Positions 35,710 to 45,086 are shown, numbered from the stretch's first letter. The stretch: DNA of 64,000 bases from Chloroflexota bacterium (GCA_028874365.1 JAPPJZ010000082.1:1-64000); one strand, 5' to 3'. Made by a program: numbers and translations. Notes: generated by a model not told the origin, from the sequence alone.

Positions 35710-36465
35710 ATGACGTTCTGCTTGGGGATCAAGTGCCAGGACGGACTCGTCGCGATCGCCGATACGAGGATCACGAGCGGTTCCGAGGTCTCCACGGCCA
35801 AGAAAATCGCGGTACACCAGGGCGAGCGGCACTCGATGTTTGTGCTCTCAAGCGGCCTGCGCTCGGTTCGAGACAAGGCGCTCACCTACTTCGAGGAGCG
35901 CCTGCGCCAGAACGGCGGCCACATTGCCCGCTCGTACCAGGCCGTCAACGCACTGGCGGAAGAAATGCGTCGCGTCTACAACGAGGACAACGACTGGCTG
36001 CTCAAGGCCGGGCTGCATTTCGACCTTCATTGCATCGTCGGCAGCCAGTTGACGGAAGACGAATCACCTCACCTGTATCTGCTCTACCCGCAGGGCAACT
36101 GGGTCGAAGTCTCGCACGGGACGCCGTATCTGATCATCGGCGAGACGCGCTTCGGCAAGCCCATCCTTGATCGCGCGCTGCGCTACGAAGCCACGCTGGA
36201 AGAGGCGCTGCGGCTGGGCATGCTCTCGTTTCACTCAACCGAGGCGAGCTCCGCCGACGTTGGCCCGCCGGTTGATGCGGTCGTCTACCCGGCCAACTCG
36301 TTCGCGATCCGCGAGGGACGTTTCGACGCCGAGGAACTGGAACCGGTGGCACAGTCCTGGCAACAGGCGATAGAGAACGCCGTGCAACAAGCCGCGATTC
36401 CCGTCGCTCCATTGGCGCAATCGCTGGGAATCGCGGACCTGAGCGAGTGCACCCGTGTCGACTAG
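35710..36465 (+). CDS. Anbu (ancestral beta subunit) proteasome-type peptidase
   Basis: 251-residue Ntn-hydrolase related to HslV and proteasome beta subunits. After removal of Met1, Thr2 (MTFCLGIK) becomes the nucleophile, as in known Anbu proteins. The GLVAIADTRIT segment carries the Asp and Arg expected at the active site, and K31/K32 lies in TAKKIAV. Later blocks are PYLIIGETRFGKPILDRAL and PPVDAVVYP. Position after an ATP-grasp and an alpha-E gene confirms the Anbu locus. No transglutaminase-like gene, frequently the fourth member, is seen nearby. Natural substrate unknown. Confidence 0.93.
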   Translation: MTFCLGIKCQDGLVAIADTRITSGSEVSTAKKIAVHQGERHSMFVLSSGLRSVRDKALTYFEERLRQNGGHIARSYQAVNALAEEMRRVYNEDNDWLLKAGLHFDLHCIVGSQLTEDESPHLYLLYPQGNWVEVSHGTPYLIIGETRFGKPILDRALRYEATLEEALRLGMLSFHSTEASSADVGPPVDAVVYPANSFAIREGRFDAEELEPVAQSWQQAIENAVQQAAIPVAPLAQSLGIADLSECTRVD

Positions 36466-36502
36466 CCAGGCCGGCCGGCCTGTGCTTGGGTGAACTGTTG
36501 CG

Positions 36503-36676
36503 TCACTGAACCCGCAGACGGGCCACGAGGGCGATCATCAGGCCCATTGGACCCAGCGTCAGAACGGCGATATCCACGGATCGCAAGATGTGCAGATGCC
36601 CGTTCAGCCGGACCAGCGCTGCCGCGCCGAACCCTAACCAGATGACGACAAGCAGGATTAGAAAGAACTCGAACAT
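36503..36676 (-). CDS. Small two-helix membrane protein (57 residues)
   Basis: ATG 36676 to TGA 36503 encodes a 57-residue hydrophobic protein starting MFEFFLILLVVIWLGFGAA. A first membrane helix at about 3-22, a short basic/polar turn (RLNGHLHILR) and a second helix at about 35-52 ending in ARLRVQ give a helical hairpin. No clear SD is present, so the call rests on the coding-like hydrophobic pattern and on its fit in the gap after the Anbu gene (convergent). Family unknown. Confidence 0.5.
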   Translation of the reverse strand: MFEFFLILLVVIWLGFGAAALVRLNGHLHILRSVDIAVLTLGPMGLMIALVARLRVQ

Positions 36677-36950
36677 GGACCGATTCGCTCTGGACCGATT
36701 GCTGGGCTTCAGTCGCTAACACCGACAGTTCGTTGGGGTTGGCCTACACCCGCGCGTCGCCGACGGTCGTCATCGATTTACCGTGTCGCTCCCGCACTGA
36801 ATCCTACAGATGTGTGAGCAGCACGTGTACCACAATGCAGAATCGGTCAAGTGCAGCACCAGATGGACTCATCTTCCGGCTGACACATTTCGGCAACATT
36901 TCGTCTCGATGGTGAGTGTCAACGCAGCATCTTCATGAAAGGAGCGCGCA
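36677..36950. other. Intergenic region upstream of lipoprotein and two-component genes
   Basis: 274 bp of lower G+C content than the flanking genes, containing no convincing reading frame. Its right end provides the SD aaaggag before the lipoprotein start. It presumably holds the promoter of the lipoprotein and perhaps of the leftward small membrane gene. No clear operator was found. Confidence 0.5.
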
Positions 36951-38060
36951 ATGACACTCGCGAAGCTGCTCAAAAGGACCGTCATAATCGGTCCAATCCT
37001 GGGAGCCGTGGTCGGTGGAGCAGTCCTGATCGGCTGCGCCTCCGGAGCGGACGACGGCCGCAACAACGAACCGGCCGTGGCCAGCCAGGAAGCGTCCGAA
37101 CAGAGAGAAAGCGATTCGAGAGGAGAACACGATCGAAACCGGGAACAGAGCCGCGAAGCCGGCGGCGAACATGGCAACGGCGGCGAATCCAGCCGCGAGA
37201 GCGGCCAACACAACGAGGCGCGCGAGCGCGGTGCTGAGTCCGGCGCCGCCGACGGCGGCGAGGCCAGCAGCGCCGACGCGCTCACTCGCGACGCCACGTT
37301 CGACGAAGTCCGCGGCGGCGCCCGACTGGTCCTCAAGTTCGACGATGCATCGAACTCGTTCCGCGGCATCGTCGAAAACACCAGCGACCGCGTCCTGACT
37401 CGGGTTCGGGTCGAAGTCCACCTCGACAACGGGGCCGAGCTCGGCCCGACGACGCCGACCGACCTCTCGCCGGGCGAGACGCTCGACATCGTCCTCCCGT
37501 CGACGCCGGAGACATTCAATTCCTGGACCACCCACGCCGAGGTCGGGAGCGGTGAAGGCGGCGGCGAGCACGGCGAAGGCGGCCGTGAGAGCCGCGAAGC
37601 CGAGATGTCGAGTCCGATCACACCGCTCAACGAACCCTGGAGCGGCGTGCTCGGCGGCATCGCCGTGGACGCGAGCTTCGACACAGCGACGGGGACGATG
37701 TACACGACCGTCCGCAACACCCTCGACGAAACGCTCTGTTTCGTCCAGTCGGAGCCGCACCTGAAGTCCGGTACGCGAACCGTGGGCGAGCTGGGACCCG
37801 ACGTGATCGGCGACCTCGCGCCGGGACAAGAGGTGACCACCAGCATCTCGGTGGACAGTGAACCAGGGCTCGCGGACGTCTCGTTCGACGGCTACGTGGT
37901 GCACCTCGAAGTCTTCGACTGCAACGGTCCCGGCCCGCAACCTCACTCGGGTGAAGGCCGCGAGTCATCCGGCAAGCGCGAGGCCGGCGAGCAGCACGGC
38001 GGCAATGGCGAGTCCGGAGGCGAACACGGCTCCCGCGGAGAGCGCGGCGGCCACGACTAG
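36951..38060 (+). CDS. Lipoprotein with two similar beta domains and Gly/Glu/His-rich linkers
   Basis: 369-residue exported lipoprotein. A basic N-terminus and hydrophobic stretch end in the lipobox LIG-C29. Residues ~30-105 are a low-complexity Arg/Glu/Ser/Gly/His linker. Two similar domains follow (about 107-195 and 225-325). They share the order hydrophobic strand, F-D-x-A-x-x-x-x-x-G, T-x-D/E-x-x-L, then LGP-x-x-x-x-DL-x-PGE/Q, resembling FxLYD-type beta sandwiches. GGEHGEGG separates them, and a His/Gly/Glu-rich tail ends the protein. Charge and His content suggest metal or surface interaction, unproven. A two-component system starts 123 bp downstream and might sense the same envelope state. 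Confidence 0.75.
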   Translation: MTLAKLLKRTVIIGPILGAVVGGAVLIGCASGADDGRNNEPAVASQEASEQRESDSRGEHDRNREQSREAGGEHGNGGESSRESGQHNEARERGAESGAADGGEASSADALTRDATFDEVRGGARLVLKFDDASNSFRGIVENTSDRVLTRVRVEVHLDNGAELGPTTPTDLSPGETLDIVLPSTPETFNSWTTHAEVGSGEGGGEHGEGGRESREAEMSSPITPLNEPWSGVLGGIAVDASFDTATGTMYTTVRNTLDETLCFVQSEPHLKSGTRTVGELGPDVIGDLAPGQEVTTSISVDSEPGLADVSFDGYVVHLEVFDCNGPGPQPHSGEGRESSGKREAGEQHGGNGESGGEHGSRGERGGHD

Positions 38061-38183
38061 GACGGGCCTCGCCAGGCGCATCAGCGGGAGCTGCAAGGAA
38101 TACAATCCGCGCAGTTCCGACTCAGCGGACGCGGCGCCCTCGCCGGGCGTCGCGTCCTGGCGGAGCCGACGCAAGGAACGACG

Positions 38184-38861
38184 ATGAGCGGCCAAGTCCT
38201 AATCGTTGAAGACGACCCGAGAATCGCCGAATGGGTGCGGATCTACTTCGAGCGAGCCGGATACACCGCCGAGGTCGCGCATGATGGTCAGACCGGTCTG
38301 GACCTGGCCCGCCGCCTCGCCCCCGACCTGATCATCCTCGACCTGACGCTTCCACGCCTCGACGGTGTTGACCTCTGCAGAATCCTTCGCCAAGAGTCGG
38401 ATGTGCCGATCATCATGCTGACCGCCCGGGAAGCTCCCGCCCAGCGAATCGTCGGACTGGACAGCGGCGCCGACGACTACATTGTCAAGCCGTTCGACCC
38501 GAGAGAAGTGATCGCCCGTTCGGAGGCCGTGCTTCGCCGCGCTCGAGGCAAGGTGCAGCGACTGCTGACCAGCGGGAGCATCAGCCTCAATGAGACGACG
38601 GGCACGGTCACCGTCAACCATGAGCCGGTCGACCTGAGCCAGACGCAGATTGCCTTGCTCGCGGCATTCATGCGGCACCCCAACCAGGTGCTGACTCGTG
38701 ATCAGCTGATCTCGTTGACCTTTCACCACGAATTCGACGGCTTCGACCGCGCGATTGATAGCCAGGTCGCGCGCCTGCGCAAACGGATCGGCCACAAAGG
38801 CAAGCAGCCGATCCAGACCGTGTACGGCGCCGGCTATCGGTTCGTCACGGAGGACGACTGA
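38184..38861 (+). CDS. Response regulator, OmpR/PhoB family
   Basis: DNA-binding response regulator of 225 residues. The receiver domain has acidic pocket E9-D10-D11, phospho-acceptor D53 in LIILDLTLP, and Lys in DDYIVKPFDP. The C-terminal winged helix shows QTQIALLAAFMRHPNQVLTRDQL and RKRIGHKGKQPIQTVYGAGYRF. It starts with SD aaggaacg and overlaps its sensor kinase by one base (TGATG). Target genes may include the upstream lipoprotein or the convergent ABC pair; no binding site was identified. Confidence 0.96.
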   Translation: MSGQVLIVEDDPRIAEWVRIYFERAGYTAEVAHDGQTGLDLARRLAPDLIILDLTLPRLDGVDLCRILRQESDVPIIMLTAREAPAQRIVGLDSGADDYIVKPFDPREVIARSEAVLRRARGKVQRLLTSGSISLNETTGTVTVNHEPVDLSQTQIALLAAFMRHPNQVLTRDQLISLTFHHEFDGFDRAIDSQVARLRKRIGHKGKQPIQTVYGAGYRFVTEDD

Positions 38862-40318
38862 TGTCGCTGCGCGGGCGCATCACGGCTGCGACGGTGCTTG
38901 TGGTGATCCTCACCGTTCTGATCAGTTCCGTGGTGGCATACTTCGCCACCGAATCTCGCCTCGGTGTGTTCGTCGATCGGATCGGCGACGACGAAGCGAG
39001 CCGGCTTGCCCAGAGTCTCGGTCGGGCCTACACAGAGGCCGGCGGCTGGCAGAGCGCTGTAGCAGTGCTCGCAGAAGCCGGTTACACCTACGAGGAGATT
39101 GCTCAGCGCGAGCAATCGCAGCGCGGCGAGGAAAACCACGTCGAGCTCTTCCACCAGGACCCGATTCGCGTCGTCATCGTTGACCCAGACGGCCGGGTTG
39201 TATTGGACAACTTCGACGAGTTGCCGCCTGGGAGCAGCGCCTCGAGTCTGGACGGACATCGCGAGCCGGTGGTCGCTGTGGCTTCCGACCAACCGGTCGG
39301 ACACGTCTTTGTTGACGTCAACCACGAACTCCTCTCGAGCGAGTCTCAAGGATTTCTGAGCACGTTGCTCGTCATCATCCTGGCAGGAGGCCTGGTCACG
39401 GTCGGCCTGGCAATCGGGCTCGCCGTCTGGTTGTCCAGGCGCATCACCGCCCCGGTACGGGCATTGACCGAGGCCACTCAGGCGGTCGCACAGGGCGACA
39501 CGACCCGCCTGCGCGTCACTACGCCCGACGAGTTGGGCCAGATGAGCGACGCCTTCAACCGAATGACCTCCACGCTGGAGACCCAGCGCGAGCTCCGCCG
39601 ACAGCTGGTCAACGACGTATCGCACGAGCTGAACACTCCGCTGAGTGTGATCCAACTCGAAGCCGCTGGGCTACGCGATGGACTGCAGTCGGCCGACACC
39701 GCATCCGGCCACATCATTCAGGAAGTAGAGCGGTTGCGCGGTCTCGTGACCGACCTCGACTGGCTCGCCGAGACAGATCACGGAGAACTGCGGCTCAACC
39801 TGGAGCCGACGCCGCTCGACGAAGTGATCAGCGTCGAGCTCGAGCGCTGGCAGCCTCAGGCCCAGGCTCGCCGAGTGTCCTTGTCACCGGACGTTGTGGC
39901 AGATTTGCCGGATGTGGAAGTCGACAGGAGCCGGATGAGTCAGGCGCTTGGCAACGTCATAGCCAACGCGATCAACAGCGTCGAGCCGGGCGGGAACATC
40001 GTGCTCAGCGCGCGAGCGGACTCCGACGAAGGGGTAAGCATTTCCATCGTCGACGATGGCATTGGAATCGATCCGCTGGATCTGCCGCATATCTTCGAGC
40101 GCTTCTATCGCGCCGAGCGGACTCGCGCTCGAGGCACCCGTGGTTCCGGCCTGGGACTCGCGATTACCCGCACCATCGTTGAAGCGCACGGGGGCACGAT
40201 CACTGCGTTCAGCGCAGGTCCGGGTCAGGGCGCGGCCGTGACGATCAGGTTGCCGGTGGCCAACGCTGCAGCGGCGATGCGCACAACCTCAACCGCCGCT
40301 GAGCTTCGGAGCGAATGA
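38861..40318 (+). CDS. Sensor histidine kinase with HAMP domain
   Basis: 485-residue membrane kinase partner of the preceding regulator. A first membrane helix at about 9-28, an extracytoplasmic sensor region of about 140 residues rich in acidic and polar residues, and a second helix at about 166-190 are followed by HAMP (RRITAPVRALTEATQAVAQGD). The HisKA H-box has H255 in VSHELNTPLS. An HATPase domain has N box NVIANAINSV, G1 DDGIGIDPLD, F box and G2 GSGLGLAIT. It should autophosphorylate and pass phosphate to D53 of the regulator. Signal unknown. Confidence 0.96.
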   Translation: MSLRGRITAATVLVVILTVLISSVVAYFATESRLGVFVDRIGDDEASRLAQSLGRAYTEAGGWQSAVAVLAEAGYTYEEIAQREQSQRGEENHVELFHQDPIRVVIVDPDGRVVLDNFDELPPGSSASSLDGHREPVVAVASDQPVGHVFVDVNHELLSSESQGFLSTLLVIILAGGLVTVGLAIGLAVWLSRRITAPVRALTEATQAVAQGDTTRLRVTTPDELGQMSDAFNRMTSTLETQRELRRQLVNDVSHELNTPLSVIQLEAAGLRDGLQSADTASGHIIQEVERLRGLVTDLDWLAETDHGELRLNLEPTPLDEVISVELERWQPQAQARRVSLSPDVVADLPDVEVDRSRMSQALGNVIANAINSVEPGGNIVLSARADSDEGVSISIVDDGIGIDPLDLPHIFERFYRAERTRARGTRGSGLGLAITRTIVEAHGGTITAFSAGPGQGAAVTIRLPVANAAAAMRTTSTAAELRSE

Positions 40319-40365
40319 GATGCCCGGGGCAGCGTCGAGTCGCAGTCCCGAGTGTTCGGCGCTGT

Positions 40366-42135
40366 TCAGTCCGCGGCGACCTTGCCGGCTAGGTGTTCGG
40401 ACGGGACCGAGGCCACTCGCCAACCTGCGGCTCGTACCCGCTCTCGCCAGAATGACGCGTATCGACCCGCCAGCTCGAACAGCTCCGCGTGCGAGCCGCG
40501 CTCGACGATTCGCCCCTCATCCAGCACCAGGATCTGATCGGCGGCCTGCACCGTTTGCAGTCGGTGGGCGACCACAAGCAAGGTCTTGTTGTGCGTGAGC
40601 GCTTGGAGGGCCTGCTGTACGGCGCGTTCGTTGATCGGGTCAAGCGCGGCGGTTGCTTCATCAAGCAGGACGATTGGCGCATCCTTCAGGATCGCCCGGG
40701 CGATCGAGACGCGCTGACGCTCGCCGCCCGAGAGTCGCGCTCCTCCTTCGCCGACGCTTGCTGCCCATCCTTCAGGCAGACGTTCGGCGATCTCGTTGAC
40801 GCGGGCCAATGCTGCCGCTGCACGGACCTCCGCGTCGCTGGCGTCCGGTCGGCCGAGACGGATGTTTTCTTCAATCGTGCCATCGAACAGGTAGACATCC
40901 TGGAAGACGACGGAGATCTGCCGCATCAGCACCTCGGTCGATAGCTCACGAACGTCAACGCCGCCGATTCGCACGGTTCCTGAGCCGACGTCCCAGAACC
41001 GGGCGATTAGCCGAAGGATCGTCGTCTTGCCGGCGCCCGAGGGTCCGACAATGGCGGTCATCGTGCGTTCGGGCGCAGTCAGGCTGATTTGGTCCAGGAC
41101 TGTGTGCTTCTCGTACGCGAAACTGACCGACTCGAACGAAATGCTCGCATTGGCCGGCTGTCGCGACTCCTCGGTCTCGGGCAGCGCGGCGGTGGCAAAC
41201 ACCGTTTCCATGCGTCCCAGGCTGTTGCGGCTGATACGCAGCGCGCCACCGAGATCCGCGGCCTCGATCATCGGATCGACGTAACGCGCCGCCAGGACCA
41301 GGATCGCCAGAAGTTCCGCGACCTCGATGCTGCCGCCCAGCGCCAGGTTGAGGCCAAACAACAGCAGGACGGTAAACGCGAGTTGCACGACGAGGACGAA
41401 TCCGGCGAGCCCGGGCGCCGCGATGAGCAGTTGCGATCGTCCGGCATCGTGCTGCTCTTGCAGCGCGTCGTCGAGTTGTTTGAAGCTGCGCGTGGAGTAG
41501 CCGAATCCGCGTAAGACGGCCTGCGTCTGCGCGAACTCAACGACCCGGTTCGACGCGTCAACCTTGGCTTCGTCGCTGCGGTGGTCCGTCTTCTGAACCA
41601 GCCCGGCCGACCATTGGTACACCACCCAGGCAAGCGGCGCGGTGATCGCGGCAGCCAGCGCGAGTCGCCAATCGAACGCGAACATCACGATGATCACGGT
41701 CACCGGCGTCACGAACGCATTCACGACCGGGCGCAACAGGTGGGCGGGCACGCCCATCACGTCGATCACGCCCTGGCTGGTCAGGCGGCCCAGGCTGCCG
41801 ACCCGCGTCGCGTCGAACCAGCCGAGCGGCAACTGCGCGATCTTGTCCCCCAGACGCTCGAACAAGCCCCGACCCAGGTTGATCGCGGAAATGAAGCCAA
41901 GCATCTGGGTGACCCAGCGCACGATCCCATACGCCGCGAGCACGCTGGCCATGGCCCCAAGCCAGATCCAGGCGGTGGCGTAGTCGCCGTCGAATGTGGC
42001 CCGCAACAGCGGCACCAGCAGCGCGAATCCGACCCCCGTGAGGATCGACTCAAGCGCCAGACCAAAGATGTTCGCGCGTAGTCTGCGCCCGTGCGGCAAC
42101 GACGCAGGCAATAGCTGCAGTAGTTGGAAGATCAT
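40366..42135 (-). CDS. ABC transporter, fused permease-ATPase (YbtQ/IrtB-like half)
   Basis: 589-residue half-transporter with six membrane helices then an ATPase: Walker A GPSGAGKTT, signature LSGGERQRVSIARA, Walker B IVLLDEATAALD and the H-loop VVAHRL. It begins 4 bp inside the end of a second half-transporter, so the pair forms a heterodimer. The arrangement resembles the YbtP-YbtQ and IrtA-IrtB siderophore transporters, which import iron chelates despite an exporter fold. Its active-site residues look complete. No siderophore synthesis gene lies nearby. Confidence 0.92.
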   Translation of the reverse strand: MIFQLLQLLPASLPHGRRLRANIFGLALESILTGVGFALLVPLLRATFDGDYATAWIWLGAMASVLAAYGIVRWVTQMLGFISAINLGRGLFERLGDKIAQLPLGWFDATRVGSLGRLTSQGVIDVMGVPAHLLRPVVNAFVTPVTVIIVMFAFDWRLALAAAITAPLAWVVYQWSAGLVQKTDHRSDEAKVDASNRVVEFAQTQAVLRGFGYSTRSFKQLDDALQEQHDAGRSQLLIAAPGLAGFVLVVQLAFTVLLLFGLNLALGGSIEVAELLAILVLAARYVDPMIEAADLGGALRISRNSLGRMETVFATAALPETEESRQPANASISFESVSFAYEKHTVLDQISLTAPERTMTAIVGPSGAGKTTILRLIARFWDVGSGTVRIGGVDVRELSTEVLMRQISVVFQDVYLFDGTIEENIRLGRPDASDAEVRAAAALARVNEIAERLPEGWAASVGEGGARLSGGERQRVSIARAILKDAPIVLLDEATAALDPINERAVQQALQALTHNKTLLVVAHRLQTVQAADQILVLDEGRIVERGSHAELFELAGRYASFWRERVRAAGWRVASVPSEHLAGKVAAD

Positions 42136-43919
42136 CCGACCACCTCCCCAACCTGGCTGGCCTCCCAGAGCCTGCGATAGACGCCCTCGCGAGCAAGCAA
42201 CTCCTGGTGTGTTCCGCGCTCGACGATTCGCCCCGCTTCCAGCACGCAGATCTGGTCGGCGCCGACGATCGTATGCAGCCGGTGAGCGATCACGAGCAGG
42301 GTGCGGCCCGAAATCAGTTCTGAGATCGCATCCTGGATCGACGCCTCCGCCTCCGGATCGGCGAACGCCGTCGCCTCATCCAAGACGAGGATCGGGGTGT
42401 CGGCGAGCACGGCGCGCGCGATCGAAACGCGTTGCGCCTCGCCGCCTGACAGGACAGCATCCTCGCCGGCGACGGAGTCGTAGCCCCGAGGCAACTCCAG
42501 GATTCGCTCATGGATCTGTGCCGTCCGAGCGGCGCGTTCGACATCCTCAAATGAAGCGTCCGGCCGCGCGAGTGCGATGTTGTCGCGAATCGACATACGC
42601 AACAGCTGCACGTCCTGGAACACCAGCCCAACCTGCCGATAGAGTTCATCGCTGCTAATCTCATCGACCGGCACGCCTCCGATCGTGATCCGTCCCTCGG
42701 ATGTGTCCCAGAATCGCGGCAGCAGCCGGGCCAGCGTGCTCTTGCCCGATCCGGACGGACCGACCAACGCGGTGACCGTGCCCGGTTCAAGGGTCAGGTC
42801 AACCTCGCGAACCGCCTCGTTCCTGCCGTCGTAAGAGAAGCTGACCTGCTCGAACGTGACCCGTGTACCAACCGGTGTACGCGGATCCTCGGCTTCCGGC
42901 AGCGACGGCGTGTCAAGCACCGCAGCCACTCGATCGGCGGCTCGCTGCGCCAACATCAAGTCGTTCTGTGCGAAGGACAGCGTGAGGAAGGCGGCAGCCA
43001 GACTCGGACCGAGGATGATGAACGGAAGGAGGTCAATCGGCTCGATCGCACCGCTGGCCGTCATTCCCAGGCCGATCGCGACGATGACGACCATCGCGAA
43101 GATCGGCGACATCACGGTGTTCCCCGCCGAGATCCATGGAATCTGGCCTCTCACCCAGTCCCAGAAGTAGTCAACGAACCGGTTGGCGTGTTCCACGAAC
43201 TGGCGATACGAGCGCCGCGCCTGGCCATATGTCTTGACCACGGCGATTCCCTGCACAAACGCGATGGACGATGCATTCACGTCCTCCAGCGCCTGGTCGT
43301 AGGCCACCATCTTCTCGCCGAATCCTCGGTACATGAACCCGTACAACACGATGCCGCCGACGATGGGGATGAGGGCGACGAGCGCCATTCGCCAGTCAAC
43401 GATGAACAGATAGACCAGAGCGGTCACTGGTGTGACCAATGCCCCGACGATGTTGGTGTACGAGTGACCGACGATGTGGTGGAGCGTCGAGACATCGTCC
43501 TCGAGCGCCTTCTTGACGGCTCCCGAGTTGCGGTCGTTGAACCATCCCAGGGGAACAGTGCTGAGTTGGGTGGCCATGCTGCGGCGGAGGTAAAACTGGA
43601 AGTCCACGTCGGCGAAGTGCGTGATCGCTCCTGAGGCCATCTTGAAGATGAACTGGAGCAGCATCGCCCCGGCCCCAAGCCCGGCGATCAGCCAGGCCCT
43701 GCGTTCGTCCGTCGGACCGTCCGCCAGTAGCACGCGGCCGATCTCAGCGACGGCGATGAACGGCATCACGCCAAGCGCCGAACTGATCGCTTGAAGCACG
43801 CAGGCGACTGCGATGGTGCCCCTCAGGGGCTCGACGAGCCGTCCAACCTGTGAGCCGGGCGCCGACGCCTCCTGTTCAGCATCAGCGAACAGCTCGCTAG
43901 CAGCATCTGCGGTGGTCAT
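42132..43919 (-). CDS. ABC transporter, fused permease-ATPase (YbtP/IrtA-like half)
   Basis: 595-residue partner of the next gene, again six helices plus ATPase: Walker A GPSGSGKST, signature LSGGEAQRVSIARA, and LDEATAFADPEAE after Walker B. The AFADPE wording is characteristic of the YbtP/IrtA siderophore group rather than of MsbA-like exporters. A region around 43958-43980 upstream is unusually A/T-rich (ttaatttcag and gcaaaataac) and is the likely promoter; SD aggaag precedes the ATG. Iron-chelate transport is the best guess, with drug or lipid export as the alternative. Confidence 0.9.
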   Translation of the reverse strand: MTTADAASELFADAEQEASAPGSQVGRLVEPLRGTIAVACVLQAISSALGVMPFIAVAEIGRVLLADGPTDERRAWLIAGLGAGAMLLQFIFKMASGAITHFADVDFQFYLRRSMATQLSTVPLGWFNDRNSGAVKKALEDDVSTLHHIVGHSYTNIVGALVTPVTALVYLFIVDWRMALVALIPIVGGIVLYGFMYRGFGEKMVAYDQALEDVNASSIAFVQGIAVVKTYGQARRSYRQFVEHANRFVDYFWDWVRGQIPWISAGNTVMSPIFAMVVIVAIGLGMTASGAIEPIDLLPFIILGPSLAAAFLTLSFAQNDLMLAQRAADRVAAVLDTPSLPEAEDPRTPVGTRVTFEQVSFSYDGRNEAVREVDLTLEPGTVTALVGPSGSGKSTLARLLPRFWDTSEGRITIGGVPVDEISSDELYRQVGLVFQDVQLLRMSIRDNIALARPDASFEDVERAARTAQIHERILELPRGYDSVAGEDAVLSGGEAQRVSIARAVLADTPILVLDEATAFADPEAEASIQDAISELISGRTLLVIAHRLHTIVGADQICVLEAGRIVERGTHQELLAREGVYRRLWEASQVGEVVG

Positions 43920-44039
43920 ATGCGCTTCCTGTCAGACGGATCGGCTGTCGTGACATTAATTTCAGTTCATGCAAAATAACACTGCCTCGGCCTGTGCTCT
44001 ATCGGCCCGACAATCGAACGCCGTGGCTGGCTTGCCCGG

Positions 44040-45071
44040 TCACGGCTGCGCGCGCCCGCTAGACCGCAAATGAGGCATGACATCGACGGCGAAGCGACGA
44101 ATCGATTCGAGCGTCGCCTGCGGTTCACCCAGCGGTTCCATGTACAGCGCAAAGTTGCGCGCGCCGGTCGCGGCGATGAACTCGTCGAACCAGTCCACCA
44201 CCCGTCCCGGCGGACCGACCGGGCTCTGTCCAATCACGCTGGCAACAAGCGCGGGGGTCATCTCGGCGCGCACCGACAGATCGAGTTCCGGATCCTGCAG
44301 ACCCGGGTGATTACCCGTGTTGAACGACGCGAGCATCCCCGCCGACATGCGTTTCCGCGCCGATCCTTCGTCGTCCTCCACCAGGCAAGGGATCGAGTGC
44401 AGATGATCGATGTCGCCGTCCCAGCCGTGCTCCTGCGCGAAGCCCCGATACTGCTCGATCGTCTTCACCCGGCTCTCGGTGTCGGCCGCGAAGTAGAACT
44501 GCAGCGGCAGGCGCAGCCGCGCGGCGACCTCGACTGCCTCCGGCGTGGCCGTCGCGACGTACACCGGAGGATGTGGCTGTGTCCGGGGCCGAGGACGCAC
44601 GGTCACTGACTCGTACGCGAACAGTTCGTTCTCGCTGGTGACCCCGCGATTCGACAGGGCGTCGACCACCGCTGTCACGACTGCTTCGATACCGACCGAC
44701 CAGCGTTCGGTGGGGACGGAGAGAACGTCGTAGTCGAGCGAATAGCCGCCGCGACCCAAGCCAAGATCGAGTCGTCCACCGCTGACCTGGTCGAGAATCG
44801 CCGCTTGCTCTGCGAGCGTGATCGGGTGGACCAGCGGGGCCAACACCACCGCCGTGCCAACGCGGATCCGCCGAGTCAGGCCGAGCAGGTAGCCGGCCAG
44901 CGTCAGAGCCTGCGAGCACACTCCGAAGTCGATGAAGTGATGCTCGGTCACCCACAGCCGGTCATAGCCGAGCGACTCTGCCAGGCTGGCGGAGTCGACA
45001 GAGAGCTGCAGTGCCGCAGCATCATCGACGCCCTCAAAGACGCCATTGTTCAGAAACAGTCCAAACTGCAT
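44040..45071 (-). CDS. LLM-class flavin-dependent oxidoreductase
   Basis: Bacterial-luciferase-like TIM barrel enzyme using FMN or F420. From ATG 45071 (ggag nine bases upstream) the protein of 343 residues begins MQFGLFLNNG, contains RLWVTEHHFIDFG, IRVGTAVVLAPL and the GGRLDLGLGRGG block, all typical. Two in-frame ATGs upstream, at 45077 and 45086, are alternatives; the latter abuts the stop codon of the preceding ATPase gene. As the last gene of a peptide-type importer operon it probably oxidises or desulfonates the imported compound. Cofactor choice cannot be made by eye. Confidence 0.9.
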   Translation of the reverse strand: MQFGLFLNNGVFEGVDDAAALQLSVDSASLAESLGYDRLWVTEHHFIDFGVCSQALTLAGYLLGLTRRIRVGTAVVLAPLVHPITLAEQAAILDQVSGGRLDLGLGRGGYSLDYDVLSVPTERWSVGIEAVVTAVVDALSNRGVTSENELFAYESVTVRPRPRTQPHPPVYVATATPEAVEVAARLRLPLQFYFAADTESRVKTIEQYRGFAQEHGWDGDIDHLHSIPCLVEDDEGSARKRMSAGMLASFNTGNHPGLQDPELDLSVRAEMTPALVASVIGQSPVGPPGRVVDWFDEFIAATGARNFALYMEPLGEPQATLESIRRFAVDVMPHLRSSGRAQP

Positions 45072-45086
45072 CAGCATCGACTCCAT

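Noticed and set aside
36468..36481. Perfect 14-bp palindrome aggccggccggcct after the Anbu gene.
   Set aside because: Self-complementary with no loop and no T tract; too weak as a terminator and a common chance pattern in GC-rich DNA.
36462..36722. An 86-codon leftward frame after the Anbu gene.
   Set aside because: Its sequence looks random; a different frame in the same place encodes a coherent two-helix membrane peptide.
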